Positions 9,602 through 18,209 of a stretch of 64,000 bases of DNA are shown here, one piece after another. The stretch is from assembly GCF_030817595.1 (NCBI RefSeq), contig NZ_JAUSZN010000001.1, forward strand, positions 5,940,001 to 6,004,000. Direction: 5' to 3'. The notes beneath the pieces are model-generated. The model was not told where the DNA came from, did not search any database, and worked only from the letters and a program-made list of their open reading frames with translations. Each line of letters starts with the position of its first letter. Position 1 is the first letter of the stretch. The DNA is from Neobacillus niacini. Lineage in GTDB: Bacteria; Bacillota; Bacilli; Bacillales; Cytobacillaceae. The position numbers and the translations under genes are program-made.

Positions 9602-10735
9602 ATGTCATCAGAAGAGACACACTCGAAAAAAGAAGTCATTCGTAAGAAAATGCTCGAACACCAAAGCGAGGCAAGAATTGTTCGTAGAATCGTTTTGACC
9701 ATTACGATTGTAACCCTTTTAGTATTGGTCTTTATTGGCGGAGGGGGTTACCTCTACATCAAGTCTGCCCTTGAACCAGTTGACAAGGACAGTAAAGTTC
9801 AAAAAAAGGTAGAAATTCCGATTGGCTCATCGGTTACGGGAATATCTGAAAAGTTAGCGGAAAGTGGAATTATTAAAAATGCTAAAGTCTTTAAATATTA
9901 TGTAAAGTTTAAAAATGAAGCAGGTTTTATGGCTGGGGAATATGAACTGAGTCCCTCAATGGAAATTTCCGAAATTATTAATCGGTTAAAAACAGGGAAA
10001 GTACTCCAACAGGCAGCGTTCCAGTTAACGATTCCAGAAGGTAAACAATTAAGAGAAATCGCCCAAATTATGGCTAAGGCTGTAAATAAACCTGAGGATG
10101 AAGTTTTTAATCAATTAAATGATCGTACATTCATCCAAACATTGATGGCGAAATATCCGGATTTACTAACAACAGATATCTTAAATCCAAATATAAAATA
10201 TCCTCTAGAGGGTTATCTGTTCCCAGCAACCTATCCTTTCTACAAACAGAATCCAACTATAGAAGAAATGGTTGTAACCATGCTGGATCAGACTCGAAAA
10301 GTGATAACACCATATCTGGCAGAATCTAGTGATGAAAAGATCACTGCTCACCAGTTGCTAACTATGTCCTCATTAATCGAGGAAGAAGCAACAGAAAAGG
10401 CTGACCGCAAAAAAATCTCAAGTGTATTCTATAATCGAATCGAGCAAGGGATGCCTTTACAAACAGATCCAACTGTTCTTTATGCACAAGGCAAACACAA
10501 AGAGAGAGTATTATACGAGGACCTAGAAGTAGATTCACCTTATAATACGTATAAACATAAAGGGCTTCCTCCTGGACCAATTGCAAATGCCGGAAAAGAT
10601 TCTCTTGATGCAGCAGTGAATCCGGCGGATACAAAACATTTATATTTCCTTGCTACAGCAGAAGGGGAAGTAATTTTTACAAATACCCTCGATGAACACA
10701 ACGCAGCAAAAGCGGAGCATATTACCAACCAATAA
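9602..10735 (+). CDS. mltG: endolytic transglycosylase MltG (YceG family)
   Basis: A membrane-anchored peptidoglycan transglycosylase that cleaves nascent glycan strands, 377 residues. A cytoplasmic basic N-terminus is followed by one membrane helix (about residues 28-52, VLTITIVTLLVLVFIGGGGYLYI), a LysM-like region (IPIGSSVTGISEKLAESGII) and the YceG catalytic domain with the conserved SSLIEEEA, where a glutamate is the expected catalytic acid, and PTVLYAQG / NTYKHKGLPPGPI. GGGAGGGG precedes ATG 9602. Confidence 0.95.
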   Translation: MSSEETHSKKEVIRKKMLEHQSEARIVRRIVLTITIVTLLVLVFIGGGGYLYIKSALEPVDKDSKVQKKVEIPIGSSVTGISEKLAESGIIKNAKVFKYYVKFKNEAGFMAGEYELSPSMEISEIINRLKTGKVLQQAAFQLTIPEGKQLREIAQIMAKAVNKPEDEVFNQLNDRTFIQTLMAKYPDLLTTDILNPNIKYPLEGYLFPATYPFYKQNPTIEEMVVTMLDQTRKVITPYLAESSDEKITAHQLLTMSSLIEEEATEKADRKKISSVFYNRIEQGMPLQTDPTVLYAQGKHKERVLYEDLEVDSPYNTYKHKGLPPGPIANAGKDSLDAAVNPADTKHLYFLATAEGEVIFTNTLDEHNAAKAEHITNQ

Positions 10736-10745
10736 TTAACCGAAT

Positions 10746-10778
10746 AACAAGGAGGAATAGTTTTCTTTCCTCCTTGTT
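10746..10778. terminator. hairpin after mltG
   Basis: Stem AACAAGGAGGAA / TTTCCTCCTTGTT with a short loop and no downstream T run. Likely the mltG terminator or a 3'-end-stabilising hairpin. Confidence 0.55.
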
Positions 10779-10813
10779 TATGGTAAAATAGTTCAAGTGT
10801 TTTATGAGCAGAT

Positions 10814-10842
10814 AATAGCGTTTCTATTGAACGCTATTTTTT
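10814..10842 (+). terminator. terminator-like hairpin between mltG and trmR
   Basis: Stem AATAGCGTT / AACGCTATT with a 7-nt loop followed by TTTTTT. It lies about 65 bases upstream of the trmR start, so it may terminate mltG read-through or act as an attenuator for the trmR operon. Confidence 0.7.
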
Positions 10843-10908
10843 CATGTCTAAAGAACAGCATTGTGGCAAACAATGCTTTTTAAGCGGATAGAGGCAGGTG
10901 ATGGCAGT

Positions 10909-11550
10909 TTGTTGAATGATAAACTGCATTCTTATATTGAGGAACTAATTCCAGAGCGTGAACCATTGTTTATCGAAATGGAAGGCTACGCTAAAGAAAA
11001 CAAAGTACCGATTATGGAGCTCGTGGGAATCGAAGCATTGCTGCAGCTTTTAAGAATTCAAGATTCAAAAAAAATTCTAGAGGTAGGTACTGCAATAGGA
11101 TATTCGGCTTTGCGTATGGCTGAGGCACTGCCAAATGCGTCGATTGTTACGATAGAACGAGATTTAGAAAGAATTCAGGCAGCTGAAGAATATATGAGTC
11201 GTTCGAAACAGGGCGAACAGATTTTATTGATTAAAGGTGACGCCCTTGAAGTGGAGGAACTGGTAAAGGGACAAGCACCATACGATACCATTTTTGTAGA
11301 TGCTGCAAAAGGTCAATATAAAAAATTCTTTGAAATGTATTCGAAATACCTAAGTGTTGATGGAGTCATCATTACGGATAATGTTTTATTTAAAGGTCTT
11401 GTAACAGAGGCAGAAATCGAATCAAAACGGATTCGGAATCTCGTTAAAAAAATTGATGGTTTCAACCAATGGCTGATGAATCACCCTGATTATCACACTG
11501 TTATTCTTCCTGTTGGCGATGGAATCGCAATTAGTAAAAAGAAGAGGTGA
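10909..11550 (+). CDS. trmR: tRNA 5-hydroxyuridine methyltransferase TrmR (YrrM)
   Basis: A class I SAM-dependent O-methyltransferase of about 213 residues. It is the orthologue of B. subtilis YrrM/TrmR, which methylates 5-hydroxyuridine at tRNA position 34 to 5-methoxyuridine. Motif I ILEVGTAIGYSALRMA, acidic VTIERD, and FVDAAKGQY of the metal-dependent O-methyltransferase family are visible. The frame is open upstream to TTG 10861, but AGGTGAT at 10895-10901 favours TTG 10909 or 10912. It is followed by yrrN and yrrO, which make the hydroxyuridine substrate. Confidence 0.88.
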   Translation: MLNDKLHSYIEELIPEREPLFIEMEGYAKENKVPIMELVGIEALLQLLRIQDSKKILEVGTAIGYSALRMAEALPNASIVTIERDLERIQAAEEYMSRSKQGEQILLIKGDALEVEELVKGQAPYDTIFVDAAKGQYKKFFEMYSKYLSVDGVIITDNVLFKGLVTEAEIESKRIRNLVKKIDGFNQWLMNHPDYHTVILPVGDGIAISKKKR

Positions 11551-11556
11551 AGCAAG

Positions 11557-12486
11557 TTGAAAAAAACGGAATTACTAGTAACGCCATTATCAGTGGATGA
11601 TATTTTACCATTAGCTGAAGCTGGTGCTGATGCATTTGTGGTCGGTGAACAAAGATATGGATTGCGTTTAGCAGGTGAATTTAATCGCGAACAGGTAAAA
11701 CAAGCAATAGACTTAGCACATGAACAAGGTAAAAAAGTATATGTCGCGGTTAATGCTATCTTTCATAATGAAAAGGTTGCTGAATTAGATGACTATATAA
11801 AATTTGTTGCTGAAGCAAATGCAGATGCGATTATTTTTGGTGACCCCGCTGTCCTAATGACTGCCCGTGAAGTGGCACCAAATATGAAACTGCATTGGAG
11901 TACGGAAACGCTTGGGACAAATTGGTTCTCATGTAACTATTGGGGTAAAAAGGGTGCGAAGAGAGCTGTTCTTGCCCGAGAGATTAATATGGATGCAATT
12001 GTCGAAATCAAAGAAAATGCTGAGGTTGAAATCGAAGTACAGGTTCATGGCATGAGCTGTATGTTTCAATCAAAGCGGTCCCTGCTTGGTAACTATTATG
12101 AGTACCAAGGAAAAGTAATGGAAATTGAAAATCGTAGAATGGAAAAGAATATGTTCCTTCACGATAAAGAAAGAGAAAACAAGTATCCAATCTTTGAAGA
12201 TGAGAATGGAACCCATATTATGAGCCCAAATGATATATGTATCATTGACGAGCTTCAAGAGATGTTAGAAGCTGGAGTAGATTGTTTTAAAATCGACGGT
12301 ATCTTAAAGACATCTGATTATGTTATTGCGGTAACAAAGGCGTACCGCGAAGCTATTGACTTGTACTTCCAAGATCCAGATTTATACGAGGACAAAAAAG
12401 ATGAGCTGTTAGAAGCTATTGAAGAAATTCAGCCAGCTAACCGCAAATTGGATACAGGATTCTTTTTTAAGGAAACAGTATATTAA
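11557..12486 (+). CDS. yrrN: U32-family tRNA hydroxylation protein YrrN (TrhP1)
   Basis: A 309-residue U32 'peptidase' family protein. In B. subtilis YrrN and YrrO are required for 5-hydroxyuridine at tRNA wobble U34, upstream of TrmR methylation. It begins ELLVTPLSVDDILPLAEAGADAFVVG and has the family's (beta/alpha) barrel pattern with VHGMSCMFQSKRSLLGNYY. Compared with YrrO it is shorter and lacks most of the cysteine cluster. TTG 11557 follows AGAGGTGA; only 6 bases separate it from trmR. Confidence 0.88.
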   Translation: MKKTELLVTPLSVDDILPLAEAGADAFVVGEQRYGLRLAGEFNREQVKQAIDLAHEQGKKVYVAVNAIFHNEKVAELDDYIKFVAEANADAIIFGDPAVLMTAREVAPNMKLHWSTETLGTNWFSCNYWGKKGAKRAVLAREINMDAIVEIKENAEVEIEVQVHGMSCMFQSKRSLLGNYYEYQGKVMEIENRRMEKNMFLHDKERENKYPIFEDENGTHIMSPNDICIIDELQEMLEAGVDCFKIDGILKTSDYVIAVTKAYREAIDLYFQDPDLYEDKKDELLEAIEEIQPANRKLDTGFFFKETVY

Positions 12487-12492
12487 AAGAAA

Positions 12493-12518
12493 AGCTTCAG
12501 CGCCTAGGCGCTGAAGCT
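12493..12518. repeat. perfect 26-bp palindrome, repeat-family derivative
   Basis: Bases 12493-12518 are a perfect inverted repeat, AGCTTCAGCGCCT joined to its reverse complement. It equals two copies of the left end of the ~120-bp repeat (AGCTnCAGCGCCTAGG) fused head to head, with GCTAGAC continuing on the right. It lies in the 58-base yrrN-yrrO gap. It could form an RNA hairpin but has no T run. Confidence 0.8.
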
Positions 12519-12544
12519 AGACAAGAAGTAGGAGGAGTTCAATC

Positions 12545-13816
12545 GTGAATACAGTTACAAATAAAATTTCTGAAATCATCGATGGAAAACGTGTGATTGT
12601 GAAAAAGCCAGAACTCCTTGCGCCGGCAGGAAATCTTGAAAAATTAAAGATTGCTGTACAATACGGAGCCGATGCCGTGTTTATTGGCGGTCAGGAATAT
12701 GGTTTACGTTCAAACGCTGATAACTTTACATTTGAGGAAATGAAAGAAGGCGTCGAATTCGCTAAAAAATATGGTGCGAAAATCTACGTAACAACAAATA
12801 TCTTTGCTCATAATGAGAATATTGATGGATTACAAGATTATATCCTTGGACTAAAAGGAACAGGAATTGCTGGGATTATCGTGGCAGATCCATTGATTAT
12901 TGAAACTTGCCGCAGACTTGCTCCAGAAATAGAAATTCATATTAGCACCCAGCAATCAATTACAAACTGGAAAACAGCTCAGTTTTGGAAGGAAAGCGGT
13001 GCTGAACGTGTCGTTTTAGCACGTGAGGCAAGTGCAGAAGAAATCAGAGAGATGAAGGAAAGGGTCGATATTGAAATTGAGACCTTTATTCATGGTGCCA
13101 TGTGTATCGCTTATTCTGGACGTTGTACATTAAGCAATCACATGACTGCAAGAGATTCTAACCGAGGCGGATGCTGTCAGTCGTGCCGCTGGGATTATGA
13201 TTTATATCAGCTGGAGGGTAGCACAACGGAAGTACCTCTTTTCAGTGAAAATGACGCTCCATTTGCAATGAGCCCAAAAGACCTTAATCTTATCCAAGCC
13301 ATTCCTCAAATGATTGAGCTCGGAATCGACAGCTTGAAAATTGAAGGCCGTATGAAGTCGATTCACTATATTGCAACGGTTGTAAGTGTCTATCGAAAAG
13401 TAATTGACGCTTATTGTGCAGACCCTGATAACTTCGTCATTAAACGTGAGTGGTTAGAAGAGCTGGATAAATGTGCGAACCGTGAAACGGCACCAGCATT
13501 TTTTGAAGGGATTCCGGGGTATAAAGAGCAAATGTTTGGTAATCATAGCAACAAGACAAAGTTTGAATTTGTCGGTCTTGTGTTGGATTACAATGAAGAA
13601 ACACAAATGGTCACCCTTCAACAACGAAACCACTTTAAACCGGGTCAGGAAGTTGAGTTCTTCGGTCCGGAAATTCAAAACTTTACACATGTGATTGATA
13701 AAATCTGGGATGAAAAAGGTAACGAACTGGATGCTGCTAGACATCCGCTTCAGATTGTACAATTCAAATTGGACAAACCGGTTTACCCTAACAACATGAT
13801 GCGAAAGGAGAACTAG
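12545..13816 (+). CDS. yrrO: U32-family tRNA hydroxylation protein YrrO (TrhP2)
   Basis: A 423-residue U32-family protein, paralogue of yrrN, needed with it for tRNA 5-hydroxyuridine synthesis in B. subtilis. The N-terminal barrel begins [15 protein letters not shown]. The family signature E-x-F-x-H-G-A-M-C and the cysteines C187, C194, C210, C211 and C214 (RGGCCQSC) suggest the iron-sulfur or metal site proposed for the family. The C-terminal beta domain includes the [15 protein letters not shown] region. GTG 12545 follows AGGAGGAG. The short repeat at 12493 lies between this gene and yrrN. Confidence 0.93.
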   Translation: MNTVTNKISEIIDGKRVIVKKPELLAPAGNLEKLKIAVQYGADAVFIGGQEYGLRSNADNFTFEEMKEGVEFAKKYGAKIYVTTNIFAHNENIDGLQDYILGLKGTGIAGIIVADPLIIETCRRLAPEIEIHISTQQSITNWKTAQFWKESGAERVVLAREASAEEIREMKERVDIEIETFIHGAMCIAYSGRCTLSNHMTARDSNRGGCCQSCRWDYDLYQLEGSTTEVPLFSENDAPFAMSPKDLNLIQAIPQMIELGIDSLKIEGRMKSIHYIATVVSVYRKVIDAYCADPDNFVIKREWLEELDKCANRETAPAFFEGIPGYKEQMFGNHSNKTKFEFVGLVLDYNEETQMVTLQQRNHFKPGQEVEFFGPEIQNFTHVIDKIWDEKGNELDAARHPLQIVQFKLDKPVYPNNMMRKEN

Positions 13817-13820
13817 GTTG

Positions 13821-14453
13821 ATGCGCAAACCGGTTGTTATTGGTGTTGCCGGAGGTTCCGGCTCAGGAAAAACGAGTGTTACTAAAGCTATATATGAAAG
13901 CTTTAAAGGTCACTCTATTACGATGATTCAACAAGATTTTTATTATAAAGACCAAAGTGATTTACCATTTGAGGAACGATTAAAAACGAATTATGATCAT
14001 CCACTGGCATTTGACAATGATTTGCTTATCAAACATATTGAAAAACTATTACGATACGAGCCAATTGAAAAACCAGTGTATGATTATTCAATTCATACTC
14101 GTTCAAAAGAAGTTATTGCAGTTGAGCCTAAAGATGTTATTATTTTAGAAGGTATACTTGTTCTTGAAGATGAGCGGTTGAGAAATTTGATGGACATCAA
14201 GTTATATGTTGATACTGATGCAGATATTCGAATTATTAGAAGGTTATCACGCGATATTAAAGAGCGTGGACGTACCTTGGACTCTGTTATCGAACAATAT
14301 ACAAATGTTGTCCGTCCTATGCACAACCAATTTATTGAGCCGACAAAGAGATATGCAGATGTGATTATCCCTGAAGGCGGGCAAAATCATGTGGCGATTG
14401 ATTTAATGGTGACAAAAATTCAAACAATTCTTGAACAAAAGTCATTTTTATGA
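13821..14453 (+). CDS. udk: uridine kinase
   Basis: A 210-residue P-loop kinase that phosphorylates uridine and cytidine to UMP and CMP in pyrimidine salvage. Walker [10 protein letters not shown] spans residues 11-19; [16 protein letters not shown] and the lid R-x-x-R-D region ([12 protein letters not shown]) follow the family order. Its length fits the bacterial enzyme. AAAGGAGAA at 13804-13812 suits ATG 13821; TTG 13818 is one codon upstream. It overlaps nothing and trails yrrO by 4 bases, as in B. subtilis. Confidence 0.97.
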   Translation: MRKPVVIGVAGGSGSGKTSVTKAIYESFKGHSITMIQQDFYYKDQSDLPFEERLKTNYDHPLAFDNDLLIKHIEKLLRYEPIEKPVYDYSIHTRSKEVIAVEPKDVIILEGILVLEDERLRNLMDIKLYVDTDADIRIIRRLSRDIKERGRTLDSVIEQYTNVVRPMHNQFIEPTKRYADVIIPEGGQNHVAIDLMVTKIQTILEQKSFL

Positions 14454-14507
14454 AACAATAGCGTAAAGATTAGTTTGAAATGAATCCATATTGGATGAAT
14501 ACAAGTT

Positions 14508-14591
14508 GCGCGCCCTTTTAAGAGGACGCGCTCCTATGTATTTGTGTGATACCTACATATCATTAATAAACACAATCTATGGGGGATTGTG
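14508..14591. other. udk-greA intergenic region with two hairpins
   Basis: The 161-base gap contains an imperfect GC-rich hairpin (GCGCGCCCT / AGGACGCGC, 14508-14531) and a smaller one, CACAATC / GATTGTG (14571-14591), just before the greA Shine-Dalgarno. Neither has a proper T run. They could be a leader structure; no known riboswitch class is recognised. Confidence 0.4.
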
Positions 14592-14614
14592 AAGACTAGA
14601 AGGAGTGAGAAGTT

Positions 14615-15091
14615 TTGGCAATAGAAAAAGTATTTCCAATGACACAGGCAGGTAAAGACAAACTAATTCAGGAGCTTGAACATTTAAAATCAGTTAAACG
14701 TAAGGAAGTTGTTGAAAGAATTAAAATTGCTAGAAGTTTCGGGGATTTATCTGAAAACTCCGAATATGATTCCGCAAAGGAAGAACAAGCATTTGTGGAA
14801 GGTCGTATTACAACGTTAGAAAATATGATCCGCAACGCTAAAATTATCGAAGAAGCCGACATGGCTAGTGATTCTGTTACTTTAGGAAGATCTGTAACAT
14901 TTATAGAACTTCCTGATGGTGACGAGGAAACGTATACAATCGTTGGCAGTGCGGAGGCTGATCCGTTTGAAGGGAAAATTTCTAACGATTCTCCAATTGC
15001 AAGAAGCTTAATTGGTAAAAAGGTCGGCGATCAAGTATCTGTCCAAACACCAGGCGGCGAAATGAGCGTTAGAATTACTTCTATCAAGTAA
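14615..15091 (+). CDS. greA: transcription elongation factor GreA
   Basis: A 158-residue GreA that stimulates RNA cleavage by backtracked RNA polymerase. The N-terminal coiled coil carries the acidic tip [16 protein letters not shown], and the C-terminal FKBP-like globule carries [14 protein letters not shown] and V..PGG. Length and motifs are canonical. The start is TTG 14615 behind AAGGAGTGAG. The stop codon is followed by the hairpin that overlaps the pbpI ribosome-binding site. Confidence 0.98.
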   Translation: MAIEKVFPMTQAGKDKLIQELEHLKSVKRKEVVERIKIARSFGDLSENSEYDSAKEEQAFVEGRITTLENMIRNAKIIEEADMASDSVTLGRSVTFIELPDGDEETYTIVGSAEADPFEGKISNDSPIARSLIGKKVGDQVSVQTPGGEMSVRITSIK

Positions 15092-15120
15092 TCAAATTTT
15101 TATGAATATGTTTGAAATGG

Positions 15121-15157
15121 AAACACCTCGTCAAAACTTTTGACGAGGTGTTTTTTT
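15121..15157 (+). terminator. greA terminator overlapping the pbpI ribosome-binding site
   Basis: Stem AAACACCTCGTC / GACGAGGTGTTT with an AAAACTTTT loop, ending in seven T that run directly into the pbpI ATG at 15158. The pbpI Shine-Dalgarno GAGGTG (15145-15150) is inside the 3' arm, so read-through RNA would both terminate and hide the site. A GAATATG (15104-15110), resembling a SigE -35, lies just upstream. Confidence 0.85.
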
Positions 15158-16924
15158 ATGATACGTAAACGGATTAAAGGTTTACTCATCTTGTGCATTG
15201 CAGGGCTGCTGGTTCTTTTAGCTCGATTAATTCAGATCCAGCTAGTCCAAACAGAAAGCTTTTCAAAGCACAATGTCAACTTATTAGAAGAAAGCGTACA
15301 ACAACGAACACAAGAATTAGTGATCGATAATGGCCGCGGTAATTTTCTTGATCGAAATGGAGATTTACTAACACATAAAAAAGTACCCGTTCTAGTTCTT
15401 TTTCCTTTTTTGAAAAATATGACTTGGGATGTTGAAGCTGTATCAGCGATATCTGGAATATCAAAAGAAAGTTTAAATAAGGCATTAGAAGACGCCAAAA
15501 AGCCGTTTGCTTATGGTGAACCTCAGCCTTTGGAGTTAACGCCCTCTCAAATGGAAAGAATCAACAAACTAGAGATTCCAGGTGTATTTGCGATTGAAAA
15601 GAAATTTGAACGTACTGTTATTCCTGCAGAGCAACTGATTGGTTTAACAGGAGAAAATGCAAAAGAATTAAAAAAACGTTACCCAAATAAGGAACTCTCT
15701 GAGAAAACCTTGATTGGTGTTTCTGGTCTTGAAGAGAGTTTTGATGAATTTTTGCTTCCTGAAGGAAAATCAAAACTTGTTTATCATGTTGATGGAGACG
15801 GAGCCCCGTTATTTGGAATTAATGTGAAATATGTGGATCCAGCTAATCCCTTTTATCCAGTAAATGTTAGAACAACCATGGATAAAAGTTTGCAACAAAT
15901 GTCTGAAGAGCTAGTGGACAAGCATGGAATTAAAAAGGGCGGCTTGGTACTCCTCGATATCGAAAGTAATAGTGTCCTAGCGTCTGTTTCGAGGCCAGCC
16001 ATCAATCCAAAAGACCCTTATAGCAGCTCTGGGATTACAAATCGTATGTTAAAGCAAGAAATAATGGGCTCTATTTTTAAAACAGTGGTTGCGGCAGCGG
16101 CCATCGATCAGAACCTTGATGACCCAGCCAGGTTATATAATTGCAGTATTAAAATTAATGGGGAGCCTGAAACAAAATATAATTATGGTATGCTCTCTTT
16201 TACAGATAGTTTTGCGAGAAGCTGTAACCGAACTTTCGGTGAACTGGCGAGGGAACTTCAAAAGAAAGATAAAGATTTGTTGGAAGAATATGCTTCTAAA
16301 CTGTCGTTAACAGGCACTGTTGGCTGGAAGGGTGAAGTCTATCATACCAATAATTTTAAACAGCTGGTTGATGAGGATAAAGGAAGAGTATTTTTAACAG
16401 AAGAGGCTAAAAAAGATCCTAACTTTGCTGCCATGTCAGGAATAGGTCAGCATGAGGTTCGTGCCACTCCAATAGCCGTGGCCAATATGATGGCCACGAT
16501 TGCAAGAGGCGGTAAAAAGGAAATGGTCAGCACCGCTTCAAAAATTGAATATAAGAATGGTACCACAATGGTTAACTTTGATAAACAAGAGTTATCCGGA
16601 GATATTATTTCGCCGTATACAGCAATGAAACTGCAGAAGTTGTTAAGAGAGGTTGTTGTGAATCCGAACGGGACTGGAAAGTGGTTTAAAGATCTTCCAT
16701 ATGAGGTAGCTGGAAAATCGGGTACAGCGGAGACGGGAAAATATCAGGGTGATAAGCAGCTGCATAATAAATGGTTTGCAGGTTATTTCCCATATCAAAA
16801 CCCAAAATATGCGCTTGTTGCCGTAAATTTGGATGTTCTTGATACAGAGGGAGGCGTCAATTTACTCTTTGCTGATATGGTTAAAATGTTACATGAACAT
16901 GACAAAGAAGGACAAAAAGATTAA
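15158..16924 (+). CDS. pbpI: class B penicillin-binding protein PbpI (PBP4b, YrrR)
   Basis: A 588-residue membrane-anchored class B transpeptidase that crosslinks peptidoglycan. One N-terminal membrane helix (about residues 6-26) precedes the pedestal domain and the transpeptidase domain with S305-I-F-K, S355-C-N and K520-S-G-T. B. subtilis PBP4b is known to be expressed in the mother cell by SigE. The start is ATG 15158: in-frame TTG 15140 lies within the terminator hairpin and has no ribosome-binding site. The only usable Shine-Dalgarno, GAGGTG at 15145, is in the greA terminator 3' arm. Confidence 0.95.
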   Translation: MIRKRIKGLLILCIAGLLVLLARLIQIQLVQTESFSKHNVNLLEESVQQRTQELVIDNGRGNFLDRNGDLLTHKKVPVLVLFPFLKNMTWDVEAVSAISGISKESLNKALEDAKKPFAYGEPQPLELTPSQMERINKLEIPGVFAIEKKFERTVIPAEQLIGLTGENAKELKKRYPNKELSEKTLIGVSGLEESFDEFLLPEGKSKLVYHVDGDGAPLFGINVKYVDPANPFYPVNVRTTMDKSLQQMSEELVDKHGIKKGGLVLLDIESNSVLASVSRPAINPKDPYSSSGITNRMLKQEIMGSIFKTVVAAAAIDQNLDDPARLYNCSIKINGEPETKYNYGMLSFTDSFARSCNRTFGELARELQKKDKDLLEEYASKLSLTGTVGWKGEVYHTNNFKQLVDEDKGRVFLTEEAKKDPNFAAMSGIGQHEVRATPIAVANMMATIARGGKKEMVSTASKIEYKNGTTMVNFDKQELSGDIISPYTAMKLQKLLREVVVNPNGTGKWFKDLPYEVAGKSGTAETGKYQGDKQLHNKWFAGYFPYQNPKYALVAVNLDVLDTEGGVNLLFADMVKMLHEHDKEGQKD

Positions 16925-16992
16925 CTTTAGGGAAAATCCTTCAAGTTATTTGCAATTCATGTTAGAATGTTCACAGCCATATTAATTGTTTA

Positions 16993-17010
16993 GCGGCGCT
17001 TCCGCTTTTC
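16993..17010 (+). repeat. right-end remnant of the ~120-bp repeat
   Basis: Only the right-end sequence GGCGCTTCCGCTTTTC is present, about 20 bases upstream of the yrrS start, with no left end nearby. It looks like the scar of a decayed or partly deleted copy. Confidence 0.6.
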
Positions 17011-17030
17011 TATTTGGAGGGATTTTTGTA

Positions 17031-17696
17031 ATGAGTAACGATTTCCAATCCGGCTCACGTTCCGGTTATCGGGCTAAAAGGAAGAAAACGAACCTGATCT
17101 TGAATAGTCTAATCGTTATTGTACTGGCACTCATATTCTTTGTAGCCTACACTATTTTTTTATCAGGTGACGATAAAGCGTCCCAAAATGAGGAACAAAC
17201 AAAATCAGCAGCAAACGAAGCCTCAGAAAAAGAGGATAAAAATACTGAAGATAAAACAGCAGTAAAGGAATCCGAGAAGAATACTGATTCAGAAGAAAGT
17301 GCTGATGAAGAAAGTGAAGAAGCCTCTTCACCTGAACAAGAGGATGATTCACAGGCCGTTATCACTGAGGGAGATGGTTCTTCTAACGTACTTAGAACCA
17401 TCGAGAACCCGACATGGAAGCCTGTAGGTACAGTACAAACGGGTGAACATGCGCCTGTGTATGATAGCTCGTCAGTCGATTGGCAGGAAATGCTAACGGC
17501 CATTTCTTATGCCACTGGTTTAGAAGAAAGCAATATGACTGTATATTGGTTAGGTCGCGATAAAACCTCAGGCAATGGTACGTTTAGTACTGTTGCGTCC
17601 AAAGACAAATCGCAAAAATACAACGTATACCTTGAATGGGTGGATGGCCAAGGCTGGAAACCTACAAAGGTCGAAGAACTTACTGCAATTCAATAG
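17031..17696 (+). CDS. yrrS: DUF1510 membrane protein YrrS
   Basis: A 221-residue single-pass membrane protein: a short basic cytoplasmic tail, one membrane helix (about residues 23-45, LILNSLIVIVLALIFFVAYTIFL), a long low-complexity Glu/Ser/Asp-rich linker (roughly 50-115) and a C-terminal DUF1510 domain (WKPVGTVQTGEHAPVYD to the end). It follows pbpI in the B. subtilis order too, suggesting a cell-envelope role during sporulation; this is inference. ATG 17031 follows GGAGGG. A possible SigA-like TAGAAT lies near 16961. Confidence 0.9.
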   Translation: MSNDFQSGSRSGYRAKRKKTNLILNSLIVIVLALIFFVAYTIFLSGDDKASQNEEQTKSAANEASEKEDKNTEDKTAVKESEKNTDSEESADEESEEASSPEQEDDSQAVITEGDGSSNVLRTIENPTWKPVGTVQTGEHAPVYDSSSVDWQEMLTAISYATGLEESNMTVYWLGRDKTSGNGTFSTVASKDKSQKYNVYLEWVDGQGWKPTKVEELTAIQ

Positions 17697-17702
17697 AATA
17701 GT

Positions 17703-17733
17703 AAAAATAGGATGGGACTCCATCCTATTTTTT
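17703..17733. terminator. bidirectional terminator between yrrS and yrzA
   Basis: Stem AAATAGGATGG / CCATCCTATTT with flanking A and T runs. Confidence 0.85.
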
Positions 17734-17854
17734 GTCTAGCTCCAGCGCCTAGGGGCTCGGGGTCATAAGCCAATCCGTCATGAAGGTTAAAGAGCAACCT
17801 TCACGCCGGCTCGTCTTATGCCTGTCGCCCCTGGACAAGGCGCTTCCGCTTTTC
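17734..17854 (+). repeat. ~120-bp imperfect palindromic repeat, full copy
   Basis: Nearly identical to 9360-9480, with the same ends and AAGGTT/AACCTT centre. Its right end touches the stop codon of yrzA on the other strand, so it sits directly between the terminator and that gene. Confidence 0.85.
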
Positions 17855-18060
17855 TATTTACGTTTAAAATGAACGACTGCGGTAAAGTACGTTTGCCCCT
17901 TTTCGTTAGCATACATTTGATGTGAGACTGAATGAACGCCTAAAAGAATCGCTTTGTTTTCCTCAATTTTTGCCTCGATTTTCTTTTCTAAAACTTTTAA
18001 ATCCGTTGCGTCAAAAAATTCTACTTTATCATCAATGAAATCAATTTGAAAATTCATCAT
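17854..18060 (-). CDS. yrzA: DUF2536 protein YrzA
   Basis: A 68-residue protein of the DUF2536/YrzA type (FQIDFIDDKVEFF... ending YFTAVVHFKRK), soluble and charged, function unknown. AGAAGGGA lies before the MMNF start on the minus strand. Its stop codon is formed at the junction with the repeat at 17734-17854. It stands alone, convergent with yrrS. Confidence 0.8.
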   Translation of the reverse strand: MMNFQIDFIDDKVEFFDATDLKVLEKKIEAKIEENKAILLGVHSVSHQMYANEKGQTYFTAVVHFKRK

Positions 18061-18209
18061 CGTATCATCCCTTCTATATCTACATTTTAGTAATTACCAA
18101 CATTGTAATCAATGAATATTTCAATGAAAGTGGAAATTATGATAACAAGTTTGTGTTTAATTCATAGTATACATATAGGATTTATAAGAATGTTTGGAGG
18201 ATTGATGGA

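Noticed and set aside
18061..18209. CymR operator or S-box riboswitch upstream of yrrT
   Set aside because: B. subtilis controls this operon with CymR, but I could not fit a convincing CymR site, and no S-box core motifs are present.
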